From Bradyrhizobium sp. JYMT SZCCT0428 (GTDB taxonomy: Bacteria > Pseudomonadota > Alphaproteobacteria > Rhizobiales > Xanthobacteraceae), in NCBI RefSeq assembly GCF_018131075.1, contig NZ_JAFCLS010000019.1, positions 1-64,000 of the forward strand: a stretch of 64,000 nucleotides of DNA, given 5' to 3'. The position numbers were made by a program, and so were the translations under genes. Position 1 is the stretch's first letter; each line of letters opens with the position of its first letter. This document shows, piece by piece, positions 8,880 through 18,000 of the stretch. The notes under the pieces were generated by a model. That model was given only the letters and a program-made list of their open reading frames with translations. It made no database searches and was not told the DNA's origin.

Positions 8880-9956
8880 TTACTCGGCTTTTGGAGCGAC
8901 TGATGAACTGAGTTTGGCGACGGCGACGGGGGCGGCTGGTCCGGTGCTGCCGAGCGAGGAGGTGGTATCGGCGGCGGCAGGCGCAGGGCGGGAAGCGGCG
9001 ACCGTGATCGAGACCTGGCCGCGGCCGGTCACGGTGCCGGACACCGTGCGCTTGGATTGCAAATTCATGACGTTGACGACGTCGCCTTCGGTGCCGTTCT
9101 CGAGCGCCTTGCCGCGCACGGTCAGATAAAGCCCCGGGGTCTCGTAGATCAGCGTGACGTTCTGGTCGCGCTGCACGAGGTCCGGCTTGGCGAGATCGGC
9201 AACCCGGACGGCCTGGCCGGCGCGCAGCTGGCGGCGCGCCTGCATGCCGACCGCGCGGTCGCGCGTGGCGGCGTCGCTGCCGACTTCGGCCTTGGGGCGG
9301 CGCTCGACCACGACGTCGGAGGATTTCAGCACTTCGTTGCGCTCGATTGCGCGCGCCAGCACCGCGGCCTCGACGGTCTCGATCGCGGTGCCGGTGAAGC
9401 GCAGTTTTGTCGGCGCCGTTCCGCTGTCGTTGGATATTTCGAAGGTGATGTCGAAGCGGCCGTTGCGCGGATCGAAGCGCACGATGGCGGCCTGCATGCC
9501 GCCGGTATTGGAAGCATCCAGCCTGACATCGCCGGGATCGCGGTCGAAGGTCAGATTGAGATTGGCGGCCTCGCCGAGGCCGTTCTTGCGCTCCAGCGCG
9601 CGCGCGATCTGCTGCTCGATGTCCTTGCCCTCGAGCGTGCGGGCCAGCCGCGTCACCGAAATTTCCTTCAGGTCCCGTGTGTCGACGCCGATCACGTGAT
9701 GCGACCGCAGCGCATTGAGCACCTGCGCAACGGGGAGCGAACCGGTGGTGCCTAAATCCGGCGCGCGGTAGATCGCGATCTGCGCAGCACTGCCGGCGTT
9801 GTCGATGACGTCGCCGATCCGCACCAAATCGCCCGTGACAACAACGCTGGCGCGCAGCGCGGGGGCCGCGATGATGTCGCCACGGGTTTGCGCGACCGTG
9901 GTCGCCGCGGAGGCGGCGAGCAGTGCGGTGGCAAGGAGGAGCGCGCGGGCGATCAT
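8880..9956 (-). CDS. flgA: P-ring assembly chaperone FlgA
   Basis: Periplasmic chaperone for FlgI P-ring assembly. It has 358 residues and a Sec signal (MIARALLLATALLAASAATTVAQ). The C-terminal SAF-like part is typical: VEAAVLARAIERNEVLKSSDVVVERRP, RQLRAGQAVRVADL, VTLIYETPGLYLTVRGKALENGTEGDVV and NLQSKRTVSGTV. It is longer than enteric FlgA, as in other alphaproteobacteria, with an Ala/Pro/Ser-rich tail. The start is supported by GAGG about 8 bp upstream. flgI itself is not in this window. Confidence 0.93.
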   Translation of the reverse strand: MIARALLLATALLAASAATTVAQTRGDIIAAPALRASVVVTGDLVRIGDVIDNAGSAAQIAIYRAPDLGTTGSLPVAQVLNALRSHHVIGVDTRDLKEISVTRLARTLEGKDIEQQIARALERKNGLGEAANLNLTFDRDPGDVRLDASNTGGMQAAIVRFDPRNGRFDITFEISNDSGTAPTKLRFTGTAIETVEAAVLARAIERNEVLKSSDVVVERRPKAEVGSDAATRDRAVGMQARRQLRAGQAVRVADLAKPDLVQRDQNVTLIYETPGLYLTVRGKALENGTEGDVVNVMNLQSKRTVSGTVTGRGQVSITVAASRPAPAAADTTSSLGSTGPAAPVAVAKLSSSVAPKAE

Positions 9957-9965
9957 GACAATTCC

Positions 9966-10754
9966 TCAGCGGAACATGTTGGAGGTGGACTGCAGCATCT
10001 GGTCGGCGGCGCTGATCACCTTGGCGTTCATTTCGTAGGCGCGCTGCGCCGCAATCAGGTCGGAGATTTCGGTGACGACCTCGACATTGGCCTGTTCGAG
10101 GTTGGACTGCTGCATGTCGCCGAAACCGTCGGTGTTGGCGATGCCGTCCTGCGGCGGCCCCGAGGCCGGCGTGTCCGTGAACAGATTGTCGCCGATCGGG
10201 TTGAGGCCGGCCTTGTTGATGAAGCGGGTCAGGCCGATCTGGCCGACGGTCGACGGCGTGGTCGATCCCGGCAGCAAGACCGACACCTGGCCCTGGGCGT
10301 TGATGGTGAGGCCGGAAGCGCTCTGCGGGATCGTGATGGTCGGCTGCACCGGGTTGCCCTGCGAGGTCACGACGCGGCCCTGCGCGTCCATCTGGAACGA
10401 GCCGTCGCGGGTATAGGTGTAGGTGCCGTCAGGCATCTGGATCTTGAAGAAGCCTTCGCCGCGGACCGCGATGTCGAGCTCGTTGCCGGTCGGCAGCAGC
10501 GTGCCCTGGCTCATCAGGCGCGGCGTGCCGACGGTCTTGACGCCACCGCCGATGTCGACGCCGACCGGCAGGATGGTGCCCTGATCGGAGGCCTGCGCGC
10601 CGACCCGGCGCACGTGATCGTAGATCAGGTCCTGGAACGCGGCGCGCTGCTTCTTGTAGCCGGTGGTGCGCATGTTCGCGATGTTGTTGGAGATCACCTG
10701 AACGTTGAGTTCCTGTGCCGCCATGCCGGTCGAGGCTGTGTAGAGTGCGCGCAT
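9966..10754 (-). CDS. flgG: flagellar distal rod protein FlgG
   Basis: Distal rod subunit of 262 residues. It shows the N-terminal rod signature MRALYTASTGMAAQELNVQVISNNIANMRTTGYKK (quoted in part), the GEGFFKIQMPDG.YTYTRDGSF core and the C-terminal helix VVTEISDLIAAQRAYEMNAKVI. It lies 9 bp from flgA and 17 bp from flgF, so it is co-transcribed with both. A paralog of FlgF, with the shorter rod insertion. Confidence 0.95.
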   Translation of the reverse strand: MRALYTASTGMAAQELNVQVISNNIANMRTTGYKKQRAAFQDLIYDHVRRVGAQASDQGTILPVGVDIGGGVKTVGTPRLMSQGTLLPTGNELDIAVRGEGFFKIQMPDGTYTYTRDGSFQMDAQGRVVTSQGNPVQPTITIPQSASGLTINAQGQVSVLLPGSTTPSTVGQIGLTRFINKAGLNPIGDNLFTDTPASGPPQDGIANTDGFGDMQQSNLEQANVEVVTEISDLIAAQRAYEMNAKVISAADQMLQSTSNMFR

Positions 10755-10771
10755 CGATCAAAACTTTCAGG

Positions 10772-11536
10772 TTATGCCGGAACTTCGGCGAGTTTCTCGA
10801 TTGCGGATTTGTGCAGATCGCTCTGCTGCTGCAGCAGGGCCGAAATCTGCGTGTAGGCGCGCGTGATCTCGATCATGCGGCTCATCTCGGTCACCGAATT
10901 GACGTTCGATTTCTCGACGTAACCCTGGTTGACCCGCGAGGTGGTGTCTGGCTGGGGAGCGACGCCCTGGCCGGCGGAGTACAAATTGCCGCCCTCCTTG
11001 ACGAGCTTCTGCGCGTCCGCGAATGAAACGATGCGCAGCTTGCCGCGAACGGAATCGATGCGGTTGGAGCCTTCGAGGACGGTAACATTGCCGTCGGGGG
11101 CGATAGTGATCTGCTTGTCGGTCTGCTGGAACACGATCGGGCCGGAGCCTCCCATCACGGGAAAGCCGCTCTGGGTGACGAGTTGGCCCTGAGTATTGAT
11201 CTGCAGATTGCCGTCGCGGGTGTAGCGCTCGCCGGCAGGGGTCTGCACGACCAGGAAACCCTTGCCGTCGATCGCGACGTCGAGCGGGTTCTTGGTCATC
11301 TCGCTGGCACCGGCCGCGAAATCCTTGAAGGTGCCGCGGTCCTGCACGAACGCGACCTGGCGGTCGGGGCGCTGGAAATTGTCTTCATGCGCCGGCGAGC
11401 GCAGAAATTGCTCGAACAACGACCGGTCGGCCTTGAAGCCGTTGGTGTTGACGTTGGCGACGTTGTTGGCGACGACATCCATCTGCCGTTCCAGCACCAT
11501 CTGCCGCGATAGTCCGACGAGAAGCGTATTCTCCAT
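10772..11536 (-). CDS. flgF: flagellar proximal rod protein FlgF
   Basis: Proximal rod subunit of 254 residues, first gene of the flgF-G-A-H operon. The N-terminus MENTLLVGLSRQMVLERQMD is followed by the rod NNVANVNTNGFK motif, GKGFLVVQTPAGERYTRDGNLQ, and the C-terminal SVTEMSRMIEITRAYTQISAL helix. GGGGAGAA lies upstream of the ATG. Divergent from the fliL operon across about 380 bp. Confidence 0.94.
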   Translation of the reverse strand: MENTLLVGLSRQMVLERQMDVVANNVANVNTNGFKADRSLFEQFLRSPAHEDNFQRPDRQVAFVQDRGTFKDFAAGASEMTKNPLDVAIDGKGFLVVQTPAGERYTRDGNLQINTQGQLVTQSGFPVMGGSGPIVFQQTDKQITIAPDGNVTVLEGSNRIDSVRGKLRIVSFADAQKLVKEGGNLYSAGQGVAPQPDTTSRVNQGYVEKSNVNSVTEMSRMIEITRAYTQISALLQQQSDLHKSAIEKLAEVPA

Positions 11537-11916
11537 CGGTGGTTCTCCCCTTCATCGACCCGCGTGCTGCTCTCCCAAGCTGCCCGCCGATCTCTCGAAC
11601 CGCCCAGGCTCTCCCAAGCCCGTGATCCGCCGACTACTCAGCGAAAGCCGTGCCAGTTTGGAAAGTGACGGTTTTTAAAGGGGTTAGGTGTTTTGCCGGG
11701 GCGATTACGGACGGCAGAAAGGTCTTGTTGACCATGTTTGCCCGGCAACTTTTTCCTAGTTGAGGGCCAGTGGAAAGGTTCCGTTAACCATTATTACCCT
11801 ACCGTTGCATTCAAGAGAGCGCGTGTGCGCTGGCGGCTTTTGTATCGCGTCTGGGGGCCTCGTTGCGGCCCGGCTGGTGGCAACCGTGTTCGTTCCCAAT
11901 TGGATCGGGCGGGGCA
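11537..11916. other. divergent promoter region flgF / fliL
   Basis: No gene is supported in this 380-bp stretch. It must hold promoters for both flagellar operons. A TTAACC half-site occurs at 11783-11788, followed by an imperfect TTAC, and a TTTTTAAA-N4-TTAG stretch near 11672-11687. Neither matches the full CtrA spacing. No clear sigma-54 -24/-12 element was found. Confidence 0.5.
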
Positions 11917-12414
11917 ATGGCGGACAACGAGGCAGAGAGCGGCGGCGCAGCCGAAGGCGCGGAAGCCGTCCCGGCAAAAAAGGGCAAGCTCAAGCTGATC
12001 ATTGCCGCTGTCGGGTTCGTCGCCATCCTTGGCGCCGGCGCGGGCTGGTTCTTCCTGATGCGTGGCCACGGCGAGGAGAAGCACGCCGAGGCGCCGCCGC
12101 CGAAGCCGCCGTCCTTTGTCGAAGTGCCGGACATGATGGTCAATCTGGTCGGCGCCCCCGGCGAGCGCGTGCAATATCTCAAGGTCAAGGTCGTGCTCGA
12201 GGTCAAGGAAGAGAAGCAGCTCGAGGCGATCAAGCCGACGCTGCCGCGCGTCACCGATCTGTTCCAGACCTATCTGCGCGAACTGCGCCCCAGCGACATC
12301 AACGGCTCGGCCGGATTGTTTCGACTCAAGGAGGAGCTGACCAAGCGCGTCAATATCGCGCTGGCGCCGCAACAGGTGAGCGCGGTGCTGTTCAAGGAAA
12401 TCCTGGTCCAGTGA
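11917..12414 (+). CDS. fliL: flagellar basal-body protein FliL
   Basis: Inner-membrane protein that supports stator function. From the ATG at 11917 it has 165 residues: an acidic/lysine cytoplasmic start, one membrane segment (LIIAAVGFVAILGAGAGWFFLM, about residues 26-47, quoted in part), then a periplasmic FliL domain with VEVPDMMVNLVG, YLKVKVVLEV and VNIALAPQQVSAVLFKEILVQ. Twenty bases before fliM, and so in the same operon. Confidence 0.93.
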   Translation: MADNEAESGGAAEGAEAVPAKKGKLKLIIAAVGFVAILGAGAGWFFLMRGHGEEKHAEAPPPKPPSFVEVPDMMVNLVGAPGERVQYLKVKVVLEVKEEKQLEAIKPTLPRVTDLFQTYLRELRPSDINGSAGLFRLKEELTKRVNIALAPQQVSAVLFKEILVQ

Positions 12415-12433
12415 CTCAGCAGGTCTCATAATC

Positions 12434-13633
12434 ATGGCCAACGGTAAAGACCTCGACCAGGACGCAATTGCCGCCCAATGGGAGGCCTCGCTCGATTCCG
12501 AGGATCCGGCGGCGGCGGCGCAAGAAGCTGCGGCCAATGAACTCTCGGAGAGTATGGCCCTGCAATGGGCCGCGATGGTCGAGGACGGCAGCCGCGATTT
12601 CGGCAACAAGGCCGGCGGCGAGCGGGTCCTGTCGCAGGAAGAGATCGACAATCTGCTCGGCTTCACCGTCGGCGACGTCAATCTCGACGACAATTCCGGC
12701 ATCCGCGCCATCATCGATTCCGCGATGGTGTCCTACGAGCGTCTGCCGATGCTCGAAATCGTGTTCGACCGCCTGGTGCGGCTGATGACCACGAGCCTGC
12801 GCAACTTCACCTCCGACAACGTCGAAGTCTCGCTCGACCGCATCACCTCGGTGCGGTTCGGCGATTACATGAATTCGATTCCGCTCCCCGCAGTGCTCAG
12901 CGTGTTCAAGGCCGAGGAGTGGGAAAATTTCGGCCTCGCGACCGTCGATTCAAGCCTGATCTATTCGATCATCGACGTGCTGCTCGGCGGCCGCCGCGGC
13001 CAGACTTCATTGCGCATCGAAGGCCGCCCCTACACCACGATCGAAACCAATCTGGTCAAGCGGCTGGTCGAGGTCGTGCTGGCCGACGCCGAGCAGGCGT
13101 TCCGGCCGCTGTCGCCGGTGACCTTCTCGATCGACCGGCTGGAAACCAATCCGCGCTTCGCCGCGATCTCGCGGCCTGCCAACGCCGCGATCCTGGTGCG
13201 GCTGCGCATCGACATGGAAGACCGCGGCGGCAATATCGAACTGCTGCTGCCCTATGCGACCATCGAGCCGATCCGGCCGGTGCTGTTGCAGATGTTCATG
13301 GGCGAAAAGTTCGGCCGCGACCCGATCTGGGAAGGCCATTTCGCAACGGAAGTGGCGCAAGCCGAGATCTCCGTCGACGCCGTGCTGTATGAAGCCAACG
13401 TGCCGCTCAAGCAGCTGATGAAGCTGAAGGTCGGCGACACGCTACCGCTGGAAATGAAAAAGGACGCGCTGGTGTCGGTCCGCTGCGGCAACGTCGTGCT
13501 GACCGAAGGCCGCATGGGCCGGGTCGGCGACCGCGTCGCCATCCGCGTCACCAAGCAGCTGCGCAAACCGAATACCACCTTCGCGATGTTCGAGAAGGCC
13601 GACGAGCAAACCAAGTTGATGGAGGCACAATGA
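12434..13633 (+). CDS. fliM: flagellar motor switch protein FliM
   Basis: C-ring component that binds phospho-CheY and sets rotation direction. It has 399 residues. Landmarks are LSQEEIDNLLGF near residue 70, a long FliM/CheC-type middle domain (TSVRFGDYMNSIPLPAVLSVF, quoted in part; RLVEVVLADAEQAF; FAAISRPANAAILVRLRID), and a C-terminal SpoA domain (LKVGDTLPLEMKKDALVSVRCGN). The Ala/Glu-rich N-terminus is long for FliM, which places the LSQEEID motif about 60 residues in. Its stop overlaps the next gene (ATGA). Confidence 0.95.
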   Translation: MANGKDLDQDAIAAQWEASLDSEDPAAAAQEAAANELSESMALQWAAMVEDGSRDFGNKAGGERVLSQEEIDNLLGFTVGDVNLDDNSGIRAIIDSAMVSYERLPMLEIVFDRLVRLMTTSLRNFTSDNVEVSLDRITSVRFGDYMNSIPLPAVLSVFKAEEWENFGLATVDSSLIYSIIDVLLGGRRGQTSLRIEGRPYTTIETNLVKRLVEVVLADAEQAFRPLSPVTFSIDRLETNPRFAAISRPANAAILVRLRIDMEDRGGNIELLLPYATIEPIRPVLLQMFMGEKFGRDPIWEGHFATEVAQAEISVDAVLYEANVPLKQLMKLKVGDTLPLEMKKDALVSVRCGNVVLTEGRMGRVGDRVAIRVTKQLRKPNTTFAMFEKADEQTKLMEAQ

Positions 13634-14073
13634 GTCATTCCCTCGGAATTATCATCGAGAGTCTGGTGGCGGTGCTGCTGCTGGTGACGATCGGCTACTG
13701 CGTCCTGCTCAACGCGCGCCTGAAGCGGCTGAAGGCGGACGAGCATTCGCTCAAGGCCACGATCGGCGAACTGATCACCGCCACTGAAATCGCCGAGCGC
13801 GCGATCGGCGGCCTCAAGCATACCGTTCGCGACGTCAACGAGCACCTCGGCAGCCAGCTGAACGCGGCCTCCCAGATGTCGACGCAGCTGAAGGGTATGC
13901 TGGCCGAGGGCGACGGCATCATCCGCCGCCTCTCGAAGATCGCCATTGCAGCGCGGCCGCTGACGTCGGAGCCGGAACAAGCCGCCGCTCCCAAGGTATC
14001 GAGCGCAAGAGCAGTCGCTGCTGCCGCGGAAGCATTCTCGGAACGCCGAAGGGCTAGTGGCCTCGCTGCATGA
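13630..14073 (+). CDS. DUF6468 flagellar-cluster membrane protein
   Basis: A 147-residue protein with one N-terminal membrane segment (IIIESLVAVLLLVTIGYCVL), then a helical region with heptad-like spacing (NARLKRLKADEHSLKATIGEL) and an Ala-rich tail. This matches the DUF6468 family found with fliM in alphaproteobacteria. Its exact role is unknown; a membrane-anchored coiled coil near the motor is the simplest reading. ATGA overlaps join it to fliM upstream and to the motE-like gene downstream. Confidence 0.85.
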   Translation: MSHSLGIIIESLVAVLLLVTIGYCVLLNARLKRLKADEHSLKATIGELITATEIAERAIGGLKHTVRDVNEHLGSQLNAASQMSTQLKGMLAEGDGIIRRLSKIAIAARPLTSEPEQAAAPKVSSARAVAAAAEAFSERRRASGLAA

Positions 14074-14876
14074 AATCGTTTCGCGACATACGTGTCATTC
14101 CGGTGGTGCTGGTCGCCGTCTTCGGCCTTGCGGTGCTGAAGGTGGCCGGGCTCGTCATCGACGGAGGTTACGTATTCGAGTATCAGCCGGAGCCGGCCAA
14201 GAAGTCGTGGGCGCAGGATACTTTCAATTTCCCGGGCGGCGGCTCCAAGGTCACCTCCAAAATTGCCTCCAAGCCTGAACCCGACGACATCACGGGCTCG
14301 GTGCCCAAGCCCAAGGAGGAGGCGCCGAAGCCGGCGGCCCCCGCCGCCGCCGACCCGCCGCCGCAGCAAAGTGGCACGGTGATCTTTCCTGAACCCAACC
14401 AGCAGTCGGTATCGCCATCGGAGCGCGCCATTCTCGAGCGGCTGCAGGCGCGGCGGCAGGAACTGGAGCAGCGCGCGCGAGAAATCGAGATCCGCGAGAG
14501 TCTGCTCAAATCGGCCGAGAAGCGCATCGAGGGGCGCGTCGAGGAGGCGAAGGCCACCGAGGCCCGGATCACGACCGCGACCGGGCAAAAGGCCGAGGAT
14601 GACGCCGCGCGCTTCAAGGGCATCATCACGATGTACGAGGGCATGAAGCCAAAGGACGCCGCCAAGGTATTCGACCGGCTCGAGATGTCCGTGCTGTACG
14701 AAATCGCCTCCAAGATCGCGCCGCGCAAGATGTCCGACATTCTCGGCCTGATGCAGCCGGAGGCGGCCGAGCGGCTGACCGTGGAACTGGCGCGTCGCGC
14801 CGGACCCGACAAATCCGCGTCGACGGCCGAATTGCCGAAAATTGAAGGCAAGATGCTGTCGCAAAAGCCCAATTGA
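14070..14876 (+). CDS. motE: MotE-like periplasmic motility chaperone
   Basis: A 268-residue protein with an N-terminal membrane anchor (VIPVVLVAVFGLAVLKVAGL), a Pro/Lys-rich linker, a long coiled coil (ERLQARRQELEQRAREIEIRES, quoted in part) and a C-terminal MgtE_N-like domain with YEGMKPKDAAKVFDRL and IASKIAPRKMSDILGLM. This is the layout of MotE, the chaperone of MotC in rhizobia. motC is not seen here, so function is inferred from architecture and from position in the fliL-fliM operon. Confidence 0.8.
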   Translation: MKSFRDIRVIPVVLVAVFGLAVLKVAGLVIDGGYVFEYQPEPAKKSWAQDTFNFPGGGSKVTSKIASKPEPDDITGSVPKPKEEAPKPAAPAAADPPPQQSGTVIFPEPNQQSVSPSERAILERLQARRQELEQRAREIEIRESLLKSAEKRIEGRVEEAKATEARITTATGQKAEDDAARFKGIITMYEGMKPKDAAKVFDRLEMSVLYEIASKIAPRKMSDILGLMQPEAAERLTVELARRAGPDKSASTAELPKIEGKMLSQKPN

Positions 14877-14885
14877 CGGGGATAT

Positions 14886-14900
14886 TTAACAATACCTTAA
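14886..14900. promoter_or_regulatory. CtrA-type site TTAA-N7-TTAA
   Basis: TTAA at 14886-14889 and 14897-14900 with seven bases between: an exact CtrA consensus. It lies about 130 bp before the large TPR gene, in the only gap between it and the motE-like gene, so it could drive that gene separately. Confidence 0.55.
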
Positions 14901-15031
14901 GCCGGCCAATTCAAGATTCAGCCGCGAAGGCGAGGGCGCCTCGTTGCTGCAATCGTTGAGGCCAAGAGACATCCTGGATGGGGCAAAGGGCTGCCGCTGG
15001 AATTGGGTCGCAAGGCCGCGCATTGGCGCGG

Positions 15032-18000
15032 ATGGCCCGGCGCTGCCTTGATGTAACCCTTAACCGATCTCTTGATCTCCGCTCGCCACTTGCCATCCTG
15101 CTGTTGCTGGCCGGCCTGACGGTGGCCCCGCCCTGCCGGGCGCAGGACCTCGTCAAGGGCGAAGCGACGTTCACCGCGTCCGGCGGCTACGCGCGGCTGG
15201 TGCTGAAGCTTGCCGAGGACGTCGAGTCCGACGTCATCACCGCCGGCTCGATCATCGTGATCCGCTTCAAGCGTCCGGTGGACATTCCCGTCGACAAGCT
15301 GAGCGACGCCGTGCCCGACTATGTCGGCTCGGCGCGGCGCGATCCTGATGGCTCGGCGATCCGGCTGTCGCTGGCGCGGCGGGCAACGATCAACACCATG
15401 ACGGCCGGCGAGCGCATCTTCGTCGACTTCCTGCCCGACAGCTGGACCGGGCCGCCGCCCACGCTGCCGGCCGACGTCATTCGCGAACTGGCCGCGCGGG
15501 CCCGCGCCGCCGAACGCGCGCTGCGCGCCCAACTGGCGGTTGCCGCGGCCAAGAAGAAGCCGCCGGTGCGCGTCCGCGCCTCGGTGCAGCCGACCTTTGT
15601 CCGCTTCGTCTTTGAAATGCCCAACGGGGTCAACGTTTCTTCGGTGCTGAACGAGCAGAAGCTGACGCTGCAGTTCAACGGCGTGCTGGCGTTCGATCTG
15701 GCCGACGCCAAGGTGGCGGCGCCGCCGAATATCGCCTCGATCACGCAGCGGACAGATGGCGATTCTTCCGCGGTCGATATCGTGTTGATCGGCGAAGTCG
15801 ACGTGCATTCCTTCCGCGAAGAGAAGAACTACGTCATCGACGTTGCCTTCCAGCAGGTCGACAAGCCGGCGGCGGAACAGGCGCAAGCCCCGGCGGCCGC
15901 GCAAGCCCCTGCTGTCGCGCATGCGCCGACGGCTAGGTCGGGAGTCGCAGCGCAGATCGCCGCTGCGCAGGCGATCGCCCACAGCAAGCCGCTTAGCGAC
16001 GCGATCCCGCCGCAGCATCCTCCGCAGCTTCCGCCGGTGACATCGGAGGCCATCGCCGAGCAGGCGAAAATCGAGATCAAGCCCGGCGAGCCGCGACAGG
16101 TGCCGCCGGCAATTGAAAATGCGCCGCCAGCCCCCGAGACAGCGCCGCGCGCTTCCGAGAAGATGGTTACGGTCATCGAGCAGCCCGCGCCTGTCGCGGA
16201 GAAACCGGCGCCGCAGGCTGCCGTGCCCGCACCGCCGGTGGAAAAGTTGCCTTCCGTGACTCAGAAGCCGGAGCTTGCGGCTGAGAAGATGACGCCGGTG
16301 GAGACGCCGAAAGCAGTAGCGCCTTCGGAAGCAAAGCCGGCCGCCGCGATCGAGACGCCAAAACCCGCGGCGCCGAAGAAGGCTGCTGCTGCCGTCGAGG
16401 CTCCGAAGAAGGTCGAACCAGCGGCGGCTTCCGTCGAGGCGAGGCGCGACAGCGACGGCCTGCGCGTGATGTTTTCCTTTGCCGCGCCGACGCCGGCGGC
16501 CATGTTCCGCCGCGCCGACACGGTGTGGCTGGTGTTCGACCAGACCGGGCCGATCGATGTCGAGCAGATCCGCACCAAGGGCGGCGCGATCATCGGCGAT
16601 GTCAGCCGGCTGCTGCTGGAAAAAGGCCAGGCCATCCGCATTCGTCTCAACCGGCCGCAGATGCCGTCGCTTGAAAGCGATGGCCGCGCCAATGGCATGG
16701 TCTGGACACTGACATTTGCCGATCGTGTGCAGGCGCCACCATTGCCGCTGCAGGTGTTGCGCAACATCACCGATCCGGCGCTGGCCAACGTCACCGTGCC
16801 GCTGGCGAATCCGGGCCTCATGCATCGGCTGGTCGATCCCGACGCCGGCGACACGCTGCTGGTGGTCACCGCGCCGCCGCCGACCCGCGGCTTCATCAAG
16901 CGGCAGGACTTCGTCGAGCTGTCGCTGCTGGAATCCGTCCAGGGCGTCGTCGTTCATCCCAATTCAGACGACATCACCGCCGAGGTCGGATCCGACAAGG
17001 TGATGCTCGGCCGGCCGGGCGGGCTGACGCTGTCGTCGGCCGACGTCTCTGCCGAACGCGCCACCGCGGCGGTGCGCTCGTTGTTTGACGCCAAGGAATG
17101 GCGCAAGAACCGCGAAGAGAATTTTCTGGGCCGGCTGGATGCGCTGATCAAGGCGGCGGCTGCAGCCGGCGATGACGGGCTGGCGCAAGCCCGGCTCGAC
17201 CTTGCCAATTTCTACATGGCGCGGGGGATGTTTCAGGAGGCGAGGGGAGTGACCAATCTCATCCTCTCCGAATCCAAGGCTGGAAGCGAGGACGCTGCCG
17301 TCGTCATGGTCAATGCGGTCGCCAGCATCCTGATCGGCCATCCCGAGCGGGGGCTGAAGGGCCTGGCCAGTCCGGTGATCGGCAATGGCTATGATTCCCA
17401 ATTGTGGAAGGCGCTCGCCTTTGCACGCCAGGGCAAGTGGGCTGACGCCCGCGAGAAGTTCAAGAACGCCGAATTCTCGATCGCGGCCTTGCCGCTGGAA
17501 ATGCAGCGCATCGTGACCGCGGATGCGATGCGGGCGTCGCTCGAAGTGAAGGACTATGCCGGAGCCTCGCGCCGCCGCAGCGAACTCGAGGTGGTCGGCG
17601 TGCCGAAGGAAATGAAGCCGGAGATCGCGGTGTTGCGCGGACGGCTGGCCGAGGCGCTCGGCCACGACAAGGACGCGCTCGATGCCTACCGGTTCGCCGC
17701 CAATTCGTCCGATCGGCCTGCTGCTGCCGAAGCCAAGCTGCTGGAGGTCTTGCTCCGCCAGCGGCGCGGCCAAATCGGGCAAGCCGAGGTGCTGCGCGAA
17801 CTGGAAACGCTGTCGGCGATCTGGCGTGGCGACGCGATCGAGTTGAAGACCCTTGCGGTATTGTCGCAGCTATATGCCGATGCGGGCCGCTACGAGGAAT
17901 CGCTCGCGGCGGCCAAGACCGCGACCCGGCTGCAGCCGAATTCCGAACTGGCGCGGCAAGGCCAGGACGCAGCGTCCGCGCTGTTTGCGCAGCTCTTTCT

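Noticed and set aside
14918..16957. 679-residue minus-strand frame opposite the TPR gene
   Set aside because: Arg/His/Gly-rich shadow of a GC-rich gene; the plus strand has a signal peptide and recognisable domains.
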